Assembly (NCBI GenBank): GCA_003602285.1
Contig: QZVU01000003.1
Coordinates: 1 to 64,000, forward strand
Direction of reading: 5' to 3'
DNA: 64,000 bases
Origin: Arthrobacter frigidicola
GTDB taxonomy: Bacteria; Actinomycetota; Actinomycetes; Actinomycetales; Micrococcaceae
Part shown: in pieces, positions 34,947-44,901 of the stretch
Numbering within the stretch: the first letter of the stretch is position 1
Layout of the letters: each line of letters begins with the position of its first letter
Notes under the pieces: generated by a model
Seen by the model: the letters and a program-made list of their open reading frames with translations, nothing else
The model's database searches: none
Told to the model about the DNA's origin: nothing
Translations under genes and position numbers: made by a program

Positions 34947-36170
34947 ATGTCTTCCTCCCGGCCCGCCGCCGCTCTTACGCCCCGCCAGCTTGGCCTCGCC
35001 ATCGCTGCCCTCGCCGTCGGCGGTTTCGCCATCGGAACCACCGAGTTCGCCATTATGGGGCTGCTGCAGGAGATGGTCGACGACCTCGGCCTGAGCTACA
35101 GCCAGGGCGGCCACGTCATCTCCGCCTACGCCATCGGAGTCGTCGTCGGCGCGCCGGTCCTGGCGACGCTCGGGGCGCGCAGGCGCCAGCGGACCATGGC
35201 CCTGGTGCTCATGCTTGTGTTCACGCTCGGCAACCTCTTCTCGTTCCTGGCCGCCGACTACGGCATGCTGCTGCTCTCCCGGTTCCTCTCGGGCCTGCCC
35301 CACGGCGCCTACTTCGGGGTGGCCGCCGTGATCGCCGCCTCCCTGGCCAAGCCGACCCGGCGTGCCTGGGCGATCTCGATGGTGATGGTCGGCCTCAGCA
35401 TCGCCAACGTGATCGGAGTGCCGTTCGCCACCTGGCTGGGCCAGCAGTTCGGCTGGCGCTCAATGTTCCTGCTGGTCGCGGTCACCGGTGTCGCCACCGT
35501 CCTCCTGGTCCTTCGGTTTGTTCCGCTGCAGGAGGTGCACCCCGACGCGAGCATCCGCAGCGAACTCTCCGCGCTGCGCCGTCCGCAGATGTGGATGACC
35601 CTACTGATCGGCACGGTGGGCTTCGGCGGCTTCTTCGCCGTCTATTCGTACATTTCCCCGATCATCACCGAAGTCACCGACCTGCCCGCGGGCGTCCTGC
35701 CCCTGGTCGTCGCCCTGTACGGCATCGGCATGCTCGTCGGCAACGTGGTGGGCGGGCGGATCGCCGACAGGTCGGTCCTGGGCAGCATCTACGCGGTCAT
35801 GGCGGTCATCGTCGTCGTGCTCGTGGTATTCCCGCTGGCGATGCGCTTCCCGCCGACGGCGTTCCTGTTCGTCTTCCTGGTCGGCGCCAGCGGCGCCTCA
35901 CTGATCCCGTCACTGCAGACCAGGCTCCTCGATGTCTCCCCCGGCGCGCCCTCGCTGGCCTCTTCGCTGAACCACGCCGCACTCAACATCGCCAACGCCC
36001 TGGGCGCGGCGGTGGGCGGGGCGGTCATTGCCGCCGGCTGGGGATTCACGGCGCCGGCCCTGGTCGGGGCGGGGCTGGCCGTGGTGGGGCTCCTAGTGGC
36101 GCTGACCAGCGGCAGGATGGACGCCCGGTCGGCACGGGCCAGGGCGCGCACCCTCGAACCGGTGGGCTGA
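34947..36170 (+). CDS. MFS transporter, AraJ/Cmx-like (DHA1 efflux group)
   Basis: 407 residues with 12 predicted membrane segments. The N-terminus FAIGTTEFAIMGLLQEMVDDL is characteristic of the sugar-efflux/chloramphenicol-resistance branch, and GARRRQRTMAL is the loop 2-3 motif. Substrate unknown; drug or sugar export is a family-level inference. I chose ATG at 34947 (MSSSRPAAAL), because membrane segment 1 begins soon after. It is convergent with the RNA methyltransferase, with a small GGCCC/GGGCC hairpin between them. Confidence 0.88.
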   Translation: MSSSRPAAALTPRQLGLAIAALAVGGFAIGTTEFAIMGLLQEMVDDLGLSYSQGGHVISAYAIGVVVGAPVLATLGARRRQRTMALVLMLVFTLGNLFSFLAADYGMLLLSRFLSGLPHGAYFGVAAVIAASLAKPTRRAWAISMVMVGLSIANVIGVPFATWLGQQFGWRSMFLLVAVTGVATVLLVLRFVPLQEVHPDASIRSELSALRRPQMWMTLLIGTVGFGGFFAVYSYISPIITEVTDLPAGVLPLVVALYGIGMLVGNVVGGRIADRSVLGSIYAVMAVIVVVLVVFPLAMRFPPTAFLFVFLVGASGASLIPSLQTRLLDVSPGAPSLASSLNHAALNIANALGAAVGGAVIAAGWGFTAPALVGAGLAVVGLLVALTSGRMDARSARARARTLEPVG

Positions 36171-36200
36171 GGCCGGAGGCAGGGCCCAGAAGCGGGCCGC

Positions 36201-37145
36201 TCAGGCGGGGAAAGAGGTGTTCGGCAGTGTCCGGCGCTGGGCCCGGGCCGAGGCGTAGAGGCAGACCGTGGCCGCGGTGCCCACATTGAGACTTTCGGCC
36301 TGCCCGTAGATCGGCACGGCCACCCGGTGTCCGGCCGCCTCGACCAGGTCGGCAGGAAGGCCCTGGGCCTCATTGCCGAAGAGCCAGGCGGTCGGCTCTT
36401 CGAGCCGGGCGCGGTCCCCCGCGTCACCGACGGCGGTGCCGGCCGGGGCGAGCCGGCGTGCGGAGGACTCATCCTGGAGCGCATCGAGGTCGACGTCGCC
36501 GTACCCGTCCGCTGCAAGGACCGTCAGGGAGTGTTCCTGCAGTGCCGCAAGGAGTTCGTCCCGGTCGGCTCCGAGCACCACAGGAAGGTGGAAGAGCGAG
36601 CCGGCGGTCGAGCGCACCGCCTTCGGGTTGTAGAGGTCGACGCTCGAGGCGGTGAGGATGACGGCGTCGGCTCCCACGGAGTCGGCCGCCCGCAGGATGG
36701 TTCCGGCGTTGCCCGGATCGCGGACCTCGACCAGCACCGCGAGCAGCTTCGGACGCGCCGCGAGGACGCTTTCGAGCGAGACGTCGATGAAGCGGCAGAC
36801 CGCGATGAGACCCTGCGGGGTGACGGTCGAGGACATCTCGGCGAGGACCTCGTCGGTGACCAGCCGCGCGGCGGGAAGGCCCGGCCCGTCGGCCAGTGCA
36901 GCGATGTCGGGGTTGCGTTCAAGGGCAGCGCCGGTGGCGAAGAGCTCGGTGACGACCTCCTGCCCGCCGGAGGCCGCGCGCAGCGCGTGGAGCCGAAGCG
37001 CCTCGCGGACCGCCTGGGGGCCTTCGGCGAGGAACTGCCGCCGCTTTAAACGCCCCGGACGCCCCGCAAGCCGCGCGACCTCCCTCACCCGATCGGCTCG
37101 GGGGTTGGTCATCGCTGGTGCCTGGGGGCGTCCGGATATGCTCAT
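36201..37145 (-). CDS. SpoU/TrmH-family RNA 2'-O-methyltransferase
   Basis: 314 residues. An N-terminal substrate-binding domain with RLKRRQFLAEGPQAVREAL is followed by the knotted SpoU fold. The three family motifs are VRDPGNAGTILRAAD (about 142-156), AWLFGNEAQGLP and VPIYGQAESLNVGTAA. It modifies a ribose of rRNA or tRNA, target unknown. It follows rplT, where such a methyltransferase is often found. The M at residue 12 (MTNPRADR) is an alternative start. Confidence 0.9.
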   Translation of the reverse strand: MSISGRPQAPAMTNPRADRVREVARLAGRPGRLKRRQFLAEGPQAVREALRLHALRAASGGQEVVTELFATGAALERNPDIAALADGPGLPAARLVTDEVLAEMSSTVTPQGLIAVCRFIDVSLESVLAARPKLLAVLVEVRDPGNAGTILRAADSVGADAVILTASSVDLYNPKAVRSTAGSLFHLPVVLGADRDELLAALQEHSLTVLAADGYGDVDLDALQDESSARRLAPAGTAVGDAGDRARLEEPTAWLFGNEAQGLPADLVEAAGHRVAVPIYGQAESLNVGTAATVCLYASARAQRRTLPNTSFPA

Positions 37146-37183
37146 GAAATTTCAGGCTGCCGCCGGCGGTGCCGGCAACGGAC

Positions 37184-37624
<441 letters not shown>

Positions 37625-37716
37625 GTGCGTACTCCTTCAGTAGTTCGTCCGTCCGGCCTGCTGGCCGCGGTGCCCTCCGCTGTGCGGTGCCCGAAGACGG
37701 AATGGTTGGTGTGGTC

Positions 37717-37911
37717 TTAGACGCCCAGCATCTTCTTGATGACCTTGGTGTCGGCCTTCGAGACGATCTTGTCGCTGGCCAGACGGCGGGTCAGCGTCGA
37801 GGACTTGTGCTCGAGGTAGTGGCGGCGGTTGGCCTGCTGGCGCTTCAGCTTGCCGCTGCCGGTCAGCTTGAAGCGCTTCTTGGCGCCACTGTGGGTCTTC
37901 ATCTTCGGCAT
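37717..37911 (-). CDS. rpmI: 50S ribosomal protein L35
   Basis: 64 residues, normal length; [20 protein letters not shown] is the diagnostic start. It binds 23S rRNA. It is the second gene of infC-rpmI-rplT, 113 bases after infC. AAGGAG lies upstream of the ATG. Confidence 0.97.
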   Translation of the reverse strand: MPKMKTHSGAKKRFKLTGSGKLKRQQANRRHYLEHKSSTLTRRLASDKIVSKADTKVIKKMLGV

Positions 37912-38024
37912 GGGAACCGATCTCCTTCTGCTAGCCGCGGACGGGTGTCAGCGGTTGGACGGCGCCCAGGAGCGCCTGCGGTTTTACTTGGTCACCCGGA
38001 GGGATTCCAAGAGCTGGGAAGTTC

Positions 38025-39269
38025 CTACTCGGAGCTTCCAGGCTTCGGCCGGCTCGACGGGCTCTTCGAGGGAGCCGTCCTTCCGGCGGGCTTGGGGGTG
38101 GCAGCGGGCTTGGGGGTGGCAGCGGGCTTGGGAACCGCCATCGGCTTCGGTGCCGCCATTGGCTTCGGCGCGGGCGCCGGTGCTGCCGGTGCCGCGGGTG
38201 CTGCCGCAGCGGGCTTGGCCTCGGCGGGCTTCGACGCCGCCGGGCGGGCGGCTGCGGGCCTTGATGCCGCGGCTGCCGGCCGGGTGGCCCTGGCTGGCGC
38301 CTGCCGGGGTGCCGGCGCCTTGGCCTGCTCGGCGGCGGGTGCTGCCGGCTCGGCGGCGGGTGCTGCCGGCTCGGCGGCGGGTGCTGCCGGCTCGGCGGCG
38401 GGTGCTGCCGGCTCGGCGGCGGGTGCTGCCGGCTCGGCGGCGGGTGCTGCCGGCTCGGCGGCGGGTGCTGCCGGCTCGGCGGCGGGTGCTGCCTGCTCGA
38501 CGACGGCCGGGGCCGTCTCCTGGGCGGGTGCTGCCTGCTCGGGCGCTTCCGGTGCGGCCTCGGCGGGAGCCGTTGCCTCCTCCGGCTGGCTGCCGGTGAT
38601 CGAGTACCCCTCGGGCAGCAGATCCGCGAGGGTCTGCGTCAGCGGCGCGCCGCTGGCTCCCGAGACGTCGACGCGGGGCGTGCCGGCCTTGGCTGCCTCG
38701 TTCGCCGCCTTGGCATCGGCGCGCTGCGTGGCGCGGCGCGCTTCGGCCTTCGCCTCGGCCTTGTTCTTGACCGGGCCGATCACCATCACCATGTTGCGTC
38801 CGTCGATCCTCGGTGAGGACTCGACGACGCCGACCTCGGCGACATCCTCGGCGAAGCGCTGCAGCAGCCGGATGCCCATTTCGGGGCGCTGCTGTTCACG
38901 GCCGCGGAACTGGATCATGGCCTTGACCTTGTCGCCCGCGCCGAGGAACCGGATGGCGTGACCGCGCTTGGTCTCGTAGTCGTGGGTGTCGATCTTCAGG
39001 CGGAAGCGGATTTCCTTAAGGACCGTGTTGGTCTGGTTCTTCCGTGCCTCACGCGCCTTGACCGCGGCTTCGTACTTGTACTTGCCAAAATCCATCAGCT
39101 TGGCAACCGGAGGCTTGGCCTGCGGTGCAACCTCAACAAGATCCAGGTCGGACTCGGCGGCAAGTCGAAGTGCGTCCTCGATACGGACAATTCCTACCTG
39201 TTCGCCGGCAGGCCCAACCAACCGCACCTCGGAAACGCGGATACGATCATTGATTCTTGGCTCGCTAAT
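38025..39269 (-). CDS. infC: Translation initiation factor IF-3 with a long Ala/Pro/Lys-rich tail
   Basis: 414 residues if started at ATT 39269. The IF3 core fills about 1-172: N-domain [15 protein letters not shown], linker [15 protein letters not shown], and C-domain [18 protein letters not shown] to [11 protein letters not shown]. It blocks subunit joining and checks start-codon pairing. Some 240 extra residues follow, rich in Ala, Pro, Lys and Glu, with eight copies of AAPAAE(P/Q). I chose ATT because AGGAGCT stands 4 bases upstream and homology begins there; rare AUU starts underlie IF3 autoregulation in E. coli. The other in-frame candidate is GTG at 39311. Confidence 0.9.
   Translation of the reverse strand: MSEPRINDRIRVSEVRLVGPAGEQVGIVRIEDALRLAAESDLDLVEVAPQAKPPVAKLMDFGKYKYEAAVKAREARKNQTNTVLKEIRFRLKIDTHDYETKRGHAIRFLGAGDKVKAMIQFRGREQQRPEMGIRLLQRFAEDVAEVGVVESSPRIDGRNMVMVIGPVKNKAEAKAEARRATQRADAKAANEAAKAGTPRVDVSGASGAPLTQTLADLLPEGYSITGSQPEEATAPAEAAPEAPEQAAPAQETAPAVVEQAAPAAEPAAPAAEPAAPAAEPAAPAAEPAAPAAEPAAPAAEPAAPAAEPAAPAAEQAKAPAPRQAPARATRPAAAASRPAAARPAASKPAEAKPAAAAPAAPAAPAPAPKPMAAPKPMAVPKPAATPKPAATPKPAGRTAPSKSPSSRPKPGSSE
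38328..38497. repeat. 21-bp tandem repeat, eight copies, inside infC
   Basis: Eight near-identical 21-base units, each with GGCGGCGGGTGCTGCC on the plus strand, encode the AAPAAEP heptapeptides of the IF3 tail. Because the period is a multiple of three, copy changes keep the frame. The near-identity at DNA level points to recent expansion. Confidence 0.95.
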
Positions 39270-39565
39270 GTGTAGCTCCTGATTGTTGAAGACCCGGGAG
39301 ACCGCCTGCACATGGAGAAGGCCTCCAATCGCATGCGCAATCGAAGGCCTCGGGTATCAGTGCGTACACGTCCGGCAGATACCGGCGTGTGCTCAGGCGC
39401 GGGTTGCGCCTGCTGCACCGACCTGGACCCGGCTGCCTGTAGCACTTCCCTAAGAAGCACCAGGCAATCGCGGGTGGGAGAGGACTCCGCTTGCATCCTG
39501 AACGTGTTCTTTCCCATACCCGCAGGGGGCGCTGGAAGTAACGACGTTCAGTTGGTCTGTGACAA
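39270..39565 (-). promoter_or_regulatory. Promoter and long leader of infC-rpmI-rplT
   Basis: On the minus strand -35 TTGTCA (39560-39565) and -10 GTTACT (39537-39542) have a 17-base spacer. The mRNA would then carry a leader of about 260 bases before the ATT start. The leader contains two AGGCCT palindromes bracketing a CGCATGCG core (about 39325-39355). A long structured leader before infC suits autogenous control by IF3 or L20, but no known leader motif was recognised. Confidence 0.5.
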
Positions 39566-39575
39566 GCTTACCAGT

Positions 39576-40031
39576 ATGAGCACTCCGAACAGCAATCCCG
39601 CCGAAACCGGGCCCGAGGCCCAGGCTTCCGCCTCCGACCCCTCTCCAATCCGCCGCAGCTTCGCGGAGGAGGCGGCGCCGGAGCACGGCTCCGACGAGTC
39701 GGTCCAGCAGCACATGCGCGACATCGCGGAGGTGGCCGCCGTGGAGGTCATCACCACCTCGGCCGTCCACCTGATGAGCGCCGCCGCCGTCAAATGCGGT
39801 CTCGCTGCCGGCGACGACGCGGAGGAGCTCAAGGACCTCGACGAAGCCCGGAAGCTGATCACCGCCCTCGCCGGGTTCGTCACGGCAGCCGCCCCCGAGA
39901 TCGGCAGCCAGCATGCCGGCCCGTTGCGCGACGGCCTGCGTTCGCTGCAGCTGGCCTTCCGGGAGGCGTCGGTGATCCCCGATGCGCCGGGCAAGGGTCC
40001 CGGCGAGAAATTTACGGGCCCCGTCAACTAG
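39576..40031 (+). CDS. DUF1844-family protein
   Basis: 151 residues. The first ~45 are Ser/Pro/Glu-rich and disordered. The DUF1844 helical region spans about 50-125 (RDIAEVAAVEVITTSAVHLMSAAAVKCGLAA, then DLDEARKLITALAGFVTAAAPEIG). Function unknown. The neighbourhood next to infC on the opposite strand is usual for actinobacteria. I chose ATG at 39576; an upstream in-frame extension has no protein-like composition. Confidence 0.88.
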   Translation: MSTPNSNPAETGPEAQASASDPSPIRRSFAEEAAPEHGSDESVQQHMRDIAEVAAVEVITTSAVHLMSAAAVKCGLAAGDDAEELKDLDEARKLITALAGFVTAAAPEIGSQHAGPLRDGLRSLQLAFREASVIPDAPGKGPGEKFTGPVN

Positions 40032-40272
40032 CACTGCCAGACCAGCACCGCCCCACTCGGCACCGCCGCACTCGGCACCGCCGCACTCGGCACCGGTTCG
40101 ACGGCGGCCGGCCCCCAACGGGGCTGGCCGCCGCTGCGTTTAAGGGCGGCTGCGTTTGAGAACCACTGCACTTAAGGCCCACGGTGTTCAAGGGCCGCGG
40201 TCAACGGCTCGGCGCGCCGGACCTGCCGGGCCGCACGGGACCTGCCCTCCGACGGGCGTCCGGGAACGGCTC
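40032..40272. other. Convergent spacer with a 15-bp repeat
   Basis: No gene. CACTCGGCACCGCCG-type units repeat in tandem three times at about 40050-40095. Beyond it, several AAGG/GGCC-rich segments could fold, but no clean terminator stands out for either the DUF1844 gene or the convergent MFS gene. Confidence 0.55.
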
Positions 40273-41592
40273 TCAGCCGACGGGCGCCCGGCGGCGCCGG
40301 ACCTGCTGGGCGGCAAGCCCTGCGGTGCCGATGAGCGCCGCGGCGCCGCCCACGGCGACGAAACCTCCCCACGGGCCGGCCGTGTCGATCAGCAACCCGG
40401 CGAGCGGAGCCCCAACGGCGACGCCGGAGGTCAGAGCCGAGCCGTACCAGCCCATGGCCTCTCCCCTGCGCTTCTCCGGTACGAGGTCGGCGACCTTCTC
40501 GGAGGCGGCGGAGAGCACCGGTGCGCAGAGAAGGCCAGGGGCGATAGAGAGCAGGCTGAGGGACAGGGTGTCGGTGGCGAAGGCCATCGGAATGGTCAGC
40601 ACCCCCATTCCGAGCAGGAGCACCAGGGGCGAGATCGGCTTGTGCAGGGCACCGTAGAGCAGCCCCCCGACAATCGAGGCGGCGCACCAGGCGGCGAATA
40701 CCAGCCCGAGCTGCTCCTCTTTGCCGGTGTGCTCGAGAGTGGCGATGATGCCGACCTCGGTCCCGGAGAGCGCGAGGCCTGCCCCGGCGGCGACGGCCAT
40801 GACGACTGCCAACGGGATGGTGACCCACGCGAACCGGGAACCAAATCGGGAACCGACCCTGCCGCCCATCCGCCGCAGCATCGGCACCGCGGCGCGCGGC
40901 ATCAGTTCCGCCGATGCCTCGTTGACCCGGGCGGGTGCGGCGGCCACCACGGATTCGACCGCCATCGCCGAGTCCTCCGCCTCGCTCGGCGCGGGAAGCG
41001 CCCCGGGCTGTCCCGTGCGGGTGGGCGGGTTGTAGATCATCAGCAGGATGCCCGCCGCGGCGGTGGCGAAGCCCACGAGGGTGAGGCCGAGCACCGTCGA
41101 CACCTGGGTGGCGAGCACGATGCCGACGGCCGGGCCCACCATGAAGATTGTTTCGGTGGAGATTGCGTCAAGGGTGAAGGCGGTGCGGCGGGACTGTCCC
41201 TCGACGAGCACGCCGAGGGACTGGCGCACCACGGAGAAGACCGGGAGGGTGAACAGCCCGCCCACCAGCGCCGCCAGCAGGAGCCACTCGTAGGGCAGGC
41301 GCGGGGCGATCGACCAGATGACGGCCTCGGCGATGATCGAGGGGATCAGCGCCCTGCGCAGCCCGACGCTGTCCACCCGCCGGCCCCGCCAGGGTGCGCC
41401 GACGGCGATGCCGATCGTCACCAGCGCGGCCACCGTCCCGGCGGCGGCGTAGCCGCGGTCGAGGGTCTGAACGACGTGAAGGGTCAGGAGGACCCCCGCG
41501 GCGGAGTGCGGGAACCGGGCGACCATGCCGACGAGCAGCAGCCTCCGGACCGGAACGACGCGCAGCAGTTCCAGGTAGACGGCAAAGTTCAC
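40273..41592 (-). CDS. MFS transporter
   Basis: 439 residues, 12 predicted membrane segments with a long hydrophilic central loop (about 190-240). The loop 2-3 motif is GAPWRGRRVDSVGLRRAL, followed by a GPAVG-type segment 5 (FMVGPAVGIVLA). It is a probable drug/metabolite exporter; substrate unknown. It lies after sseB at the end of the his cluster, 30 bases downstream, so it may be on the same transcript. No signature ties it to histidine. Confidence 0.87.
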   Translation of the reverse strand: MNFAVYLELLRVVPVRRLLLVGMVARFPHSAAGVLLTLHVVQTLDRGYAAAGTVAALVTIGIAVGAPWRGRRVDSVGLRRALIPSIIAEAVIWSIAPRLPYEWLLLAALVGGLFTLPVFSVVRQSLGVLVEGQSRRTAFTLDAISTETIFMVGPAVGIVLATQVSTVLGLTLVGFATAAAGILLMIYNPPTRTGQPGALPAPSEAEDSAMAVESVVAAAPARVNEASAELMPRAAVPMLRRMGGRVGSRFGSRFAWVTIPLAVVMAVAAGAGLALSGTEVGIIATLEHTGKEEQLGLVFAAWCAASIVGGLLYGALHKPISPLVLLLGMGVLTIPMAFATDTLSLSLLSIAPGLLCAPVLSAASEKVADLVPEKRRGEAMGWYGSALTSGVAVGAPLAGLLIDTAGPWGGFVAVGGAAALIGTAGLAAQQVRRRRAPVG

Positions 41593-41622
41593 GGCGGCAT
41601 CTCTCTTGCTGATCCTTCGCGG

Positions 41623-42462
41623 TCAGCGGGTTATTCGGATCTCCAGGGAGTCGACCCGTTCGACGAACTCCCGGCGGGCCTGGAGCGAGGCGCGCAGGCG
41701 CTCCACCAGGTCCCGGACGGCGGTGGGGCTGAGCCCGGGCTGCAGCCGGACACTCATCTTCAGTTCGGGCCCGGCTCCGCCGCCGGAGACAAGCCTACCG
41801 CCAGCGGTCCGGGCGGCCACTCCGGAGCCCGGCTCAAGGACGACGTCGAGGATTGCCTCCTCGGCGGTGCTGATCGGCGCGACGATGGAGCCGAGGCCGG
41901 GGTCGCGGTAGCACGGGGTCCAGGGCTCCTGCTGGGCCAGCGCCCAGACCGCCGGACGGCGGACCACGAACGTGAAGTCGGCTCCCGGGTCGACGACCAG
42001 CAGTTCGGCCTTCTCCGCCACGCCGGCCAGGGCCGCCCGCGCCGCGTAGGCGGCCACGGGACGGGCGTCGGGGTGCCAGGCCGCGAGCCGGTCCGCGGAG
42101 CTGAACACCGGCAGCGCCGCCCGCCCGTCGGGCGCACGCAGGGTCACCAGGGCCATGTCGGCTTCCTTGTCGGCCTCGACACCGTCGACGCCCTCCCCGG
42201 CGGCGGCGAGCTGGGCCACGATGGGGATGAAGACCCGCGCCGAGGCCAGCGCCTGGATCACCTGCTCCTCGCCGCCGGTTCCCTCGATCAGGTCGTGGAC
42301 CGCGGCCGAGTAGCCGGGATCGGCCTGTCCGTCGTCGTCGTCGAAGTTATGGAGGGGGTTCCCGTCACCGGAGAGGTCCCGTCCGGCCCAGGGCCGTCCC
42401 GCCGAGTCCGTGGTGTTTCCCGCCAGCGCGGCGGCGATGTGCGCCGGGAGCTGCCTGCTCAT
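41623..42462 (-). CDS. SseB-family protein
   Basis: 279 residues with an SseB N-terminal domain (about 50-180: [34 protein letters not shown]). The C-terminal half holds an additional alpha/beta stretch ending [13 protein letters not shown]. Exact role unknown. The ATG overlaps the priA stop by four bases (42459-42462), and sseB next to the his genes is a repeated arrangement in Micrococcales. Confidence 0.85.
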   Translation of the reverse strand: MSRQLPAHIAAALAGNTTDSAGRPWAGRDLSGDGNPLHNFDDDDGQADPGYSAAVHDLIEGTGGEEQVIQALASARVFIPIVAQLAAAGEGVDGVEADKEADMALVTLRAPDGRAALPVFSSADRLAAWHPDARPVAAYAARAALAGVAEKAELLVVDPGADFTFVVRRPAVWALAQQEPWTPCYRDPGLGSIVAPISTAEEAILDVVLEPGSGVAARTAGGRLVSGGGAGPELKMSVRLQPGLSPTAVRDLVERLRASLQARREFVERVDSLEIRITR

Positions 42463-43217
42463 TCCCGCGGTGCCGGGTGGCCGGCCACGTCCAGCGCCTG
42501 GGGAAGGGTGAACGCCCCGGCGTAGAGGGCCTTGCCGACGATCGCTCCTTCGAGGCCGCTGGGCACCAGCTGGCGCAGTGCCGCGAGGTCATCGAGGGTC
42601 GAGATGCCACCGGATGCCACCACGGGCCGGCTGGTGCGCTCGATCACCTGCTTCAGCAGTTCGAGGTTGGGGCCCTGCAGGGTGCCGTCCTTGGTGACGT
42701 CGGTGACGACGTAACGGGCGCATCCTGCATCCTCGAGCCGCTGCAGCACCTCCCACAGGTCCCCGCCCTCCTGGGTCCATCCCCGGGCGGCGAGGGTGGT
42801 GCCGCGGACGTCGAGTCCGACGGCGATGGCGTCGCCGTATCGGGCGATGGCGCTGGCGGTCCACTCGGGATTCTCGAGGGCGGCCGTTCCGAGGTTTACC
42901 CTGGTGGCTCCGAGGGAGAGCGCGGCGTCGAGTGATTCGTCGTCGCGGATTCCGCCGGAGAGCTCGACCTTGATGTCGAGCTTCCGGACCACCTTCTCGA
43001 GGAGCGGCCGGTTCGATCCGCGCCCGAACGCGGCATCGAGGTCGACGAGGTGGACCCACTCCGCCCCGTCCTCCTGCCAGGCCAGCGCCGCGTCGACAGG
43101 GTCGCCGTAGCTGGTTTCGCTGCCGGCGGCCCCCTGGACGAGGCGGACGGCCTGGCCGTCGGCGACGTCCACGGCGGGGAGGAGTTCCAGGTTGGGAGAG
43201 TCGGTGAACGGGCTCAT
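42459..43217 (-). CDS. priA: Phosphoribosyl isomerase A (HisA/TrpF bifunctional)
   Basis: 252-residue TIM barrel. It isomerises ProFAR in histidine synthesis and, in actinobacteria that lack trpF, also PRA in tryptophan synthesis. The catalytic Asp near the N-terminus is in [15 protein letters not shown], the second in [15 protein letters not shown]. Phosphate-binding loops are SGGIRDDES and [11 protein letters not shown]. The dual role is inferred from taxonomy. I chose ATG at 43217 ([17 protein letters not shown]); the upstream frame is low-complexity. Confidence 0.93.
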   Translation of the reverse strand: MSPFTDSPNLELLPAVDVADGQAVRLVQGAAGSETSYGDPVDAALAWQEDGAEWVHLVDLDAAFGRGSNRPLLEKVVRKLDIKVELSGGIRDDESLDAALSLGATRVNLGTAALENPEWTASAIARYGDAIAVGLDVRGTTLAARGWTQEGGDLWEVLQRLEDAGCARYVVTDVTKDGTLQGPNLELLKQVIERTSRPVVASGGISTLDDLAALRQLVPSGLEGAIVGKALYAGAFTLPQALDVAGHPAPRE

Positions 43218-43398
43218 GAGCTTCTTTCGGTCGACGCGGCCGGGACGGGCCGCGGGAATTGGTGCGCAGCTGGTGGAGGTGCACAGCTGGCGGGGATGCA
43301 AGGCCGGGGTGTAAGGCGGGAGTGCCGGGCGAGCGCTGGTGCGGGGCGGGTGCGGGACGGCGGTGGATGGTGTTCCCGCCGTGCCGTACTGCACCTGC

Positions 43399-43554
43399 CT
43401 AGGCGTTCAGGGTGAAGAGGTACGCCCCGACCAGGGCCATGCCGGCGAGGATCCAGAAACCGATGATCAGCGCCTTGGGGAAGCCCTGCGAGCGGAAGGA
43501 CAACGCCCCGCCGATCAGCAGGCCCGCAACCCCCATCAGGATGACGCTGATCAT
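43399..43554 (-). CDS. Small two-helix membrane protein in the his operon
   Basis: 51 residues, [18 protein letters not shown] followed by a short polar turn (SFRSQGFPK) and a second hydrophobic stretch [20 protein letters not shown]. It therefore looks like a helical hairpin in the membrane. The ATG overlaps the hisH stop by four bases (43551-43554), so it is translated in step with HisH. It has no recognised family. About 180 bases of GC-rich spacer separate it from priA. Confidence 0.7.
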   Translation of the reverse strand: MISVILMGVAGLLIGGALSFRSQGFPKALIIGFWILAGMALVGAYLFTLNA

Positions 43555-44195
43555 GATTTTGCTACCCTGCCGATCCAGTTGCGCAGGAGCTGGGCTCCGG
43601 CGTCGCCTGATTTCTCCGGGTGGAACTGGGTCGCCGAGAGCGGGCCGTTCTCGACGGCGGCGATGAACCTCCCGCCGTGGTCGGACCAGGTCACCTGCGG
43701 CGGCTTCATCATGGGCTGGCTGACGTCGAAGTCCCAGTGCTGCACTCCGTAGGAGTGGACGAAGTAGAACCGCTCGTCCTCGATGCCGTTGAACAGCACC
43801 GAGTCCTCCGGCGGGCTGACAGTGTTCCAGCCCATGTGGGGCACCACCTCGGCCTGGAGGCGCTCGACCTTGCCGGGCCACTCCCCCATCCCTGCGGTGC
43901 GCACGCCGTGCTCGACCCCTTCGTCGAAGAGGATCTGCAGGCCCACGCAGATGCCGAGGACGGGACGGCCCCCCGCCACGCGGCGTCCGATCAGGCGCAG
44001 CGCATCGACGTCCTTCAGGCCCTTCATCACGGCCGCGAAGGCGCCCACGCCGGGCACCACCAGCCCGTCGGCGTTGAGGACGTCCTGCGACTTGGCGCTG
44101 AGGGTGACCTCGGCACCGACGTGCTCAAGGGCCCGCACCACGGAGCGGACGTTGCCCGACCCGTAGTCGAGCACGGTTATCTTCGGCGCGCTCAC
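43551..44195 (-). CDS. hisH: Imidazole glycerol phosphate synthase, glutaminase subunit
   Basis: 214-residue class I glutamine amidotransferase that feeds ammonia to HisF. The nucleophile Cys is in LGICVGLQ; His and Glu are in the C-terminal QFHPEKS. HisF itself is not in the window. The GTG start overlaps the hisB stop (GTGA). Confidence 0.96.
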   Translation of the reverse strand: MSAPKITVLDYGSGNVRSVVRALEHVGAEVTLSAKSQDVLNADGLVVPGVGAFAAVMKGLKDVDALRLIGRRVAGGRPVLGICVGLQILFDEGVEHGVRTAGMGEWPGKVERLQAEVVPHMGWNTVSPPEDSVLFNGIEDERFYFVHSYGVQHWDFDVSQPMMKPPQVTWSDHGGRFIAAVENGPLSATQFHPEKSGDAGAQLLRNWIGRVAKS

Positions 44196-44809
44196 AGTGC
44201 CCCCTTCGTCGACGGGATGCCTTCGACCCGGGGGTCGGACTCCACTGCGGCACGGAGGGCCCGTGCGAAGGCCTTGAACTGCGCCTCGACGATGTGGTGG
44301 GGATCGCGGCCGGCGAGCACGGTGAGGTGCAGGCAGATTCCGGCGTGCAGCGCGATGGCTTCGAAGACGTGGCGGGTCAGCGATCCGGTGAAGTGTCCTC
44401 CGATGAGGTGGTACTCCTGACCGGCCGGCTCGCCGCCGTGGACGAGGAAGGGGCGCCCGGAAATGTCGACGACGGCATTGGCAAGGGCCTCGTCCAGGGG
44501 AACGGTCGCCTCGCCGAAACGCCGGATGCCGGCCTTGGTGCCGAGCGCCTCACGGAGGGCCTCCCCGAAGGCGATCGCTGTGTCTTCGACGGTGTGGTGG
44601 ACGTCGATGTGCGTATCCCCCGTGGCCTTCACCGTCAGGTCAATCAGCGAATGCTTGGCGAGGGCGGTGAGCATGTGGTCGTAGAACGGCACGGAGGTGC
44701 TGATGTCCGAGGTACCCGTGCCGTCGAGGTTGACCTCGAGGTACACGCTGGATTCGCTGGTGGTCCGCTCGATCCGCGCAGTGCGGGCGGCGGAGATCTC
44801 CACGGTCAT
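44192..44809 (-). CDS. hisB: Imidazoleglycerol-phosphate dehydratase
   Basis: 205 residues, monofunctional (EC 4.2.1.19), without the phosphatase domain of E. coli HisB. Metal-binding signatures are [33 protein letters not shown] and [14 protein letters not shown]. It lies 92 bases after hisC and overlaps hisH. Confidence 0.96.
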   Translation of the reverse strand: MTVEISAARTARIERTTSESSVYLEVNLDGTGTSDISTSVPFYDHMLTALAKHSLIDLTVKATGDTHIDVHHTVEDTAIAFGEALREALGTKAGIRRFGEATVPLDEALANAVVDISGRPFLVHGGEPAGQEYHLIGGHFTGSLTRHVFEAIALHAGICLHLTVLAGRDPHHIVEAQFKAFARALRAAVESDPRVEGIPSTKGAL

Positions 44810-44901
44810 TGGTGTCCTTCGCTAGGGGCTTCGCATCGGTGCTGCCTGCATCCGGAGGTTCAGGGGCGGCGCACGTTCCCCTCCAGTCTAAGAGACGCCG
44901 G

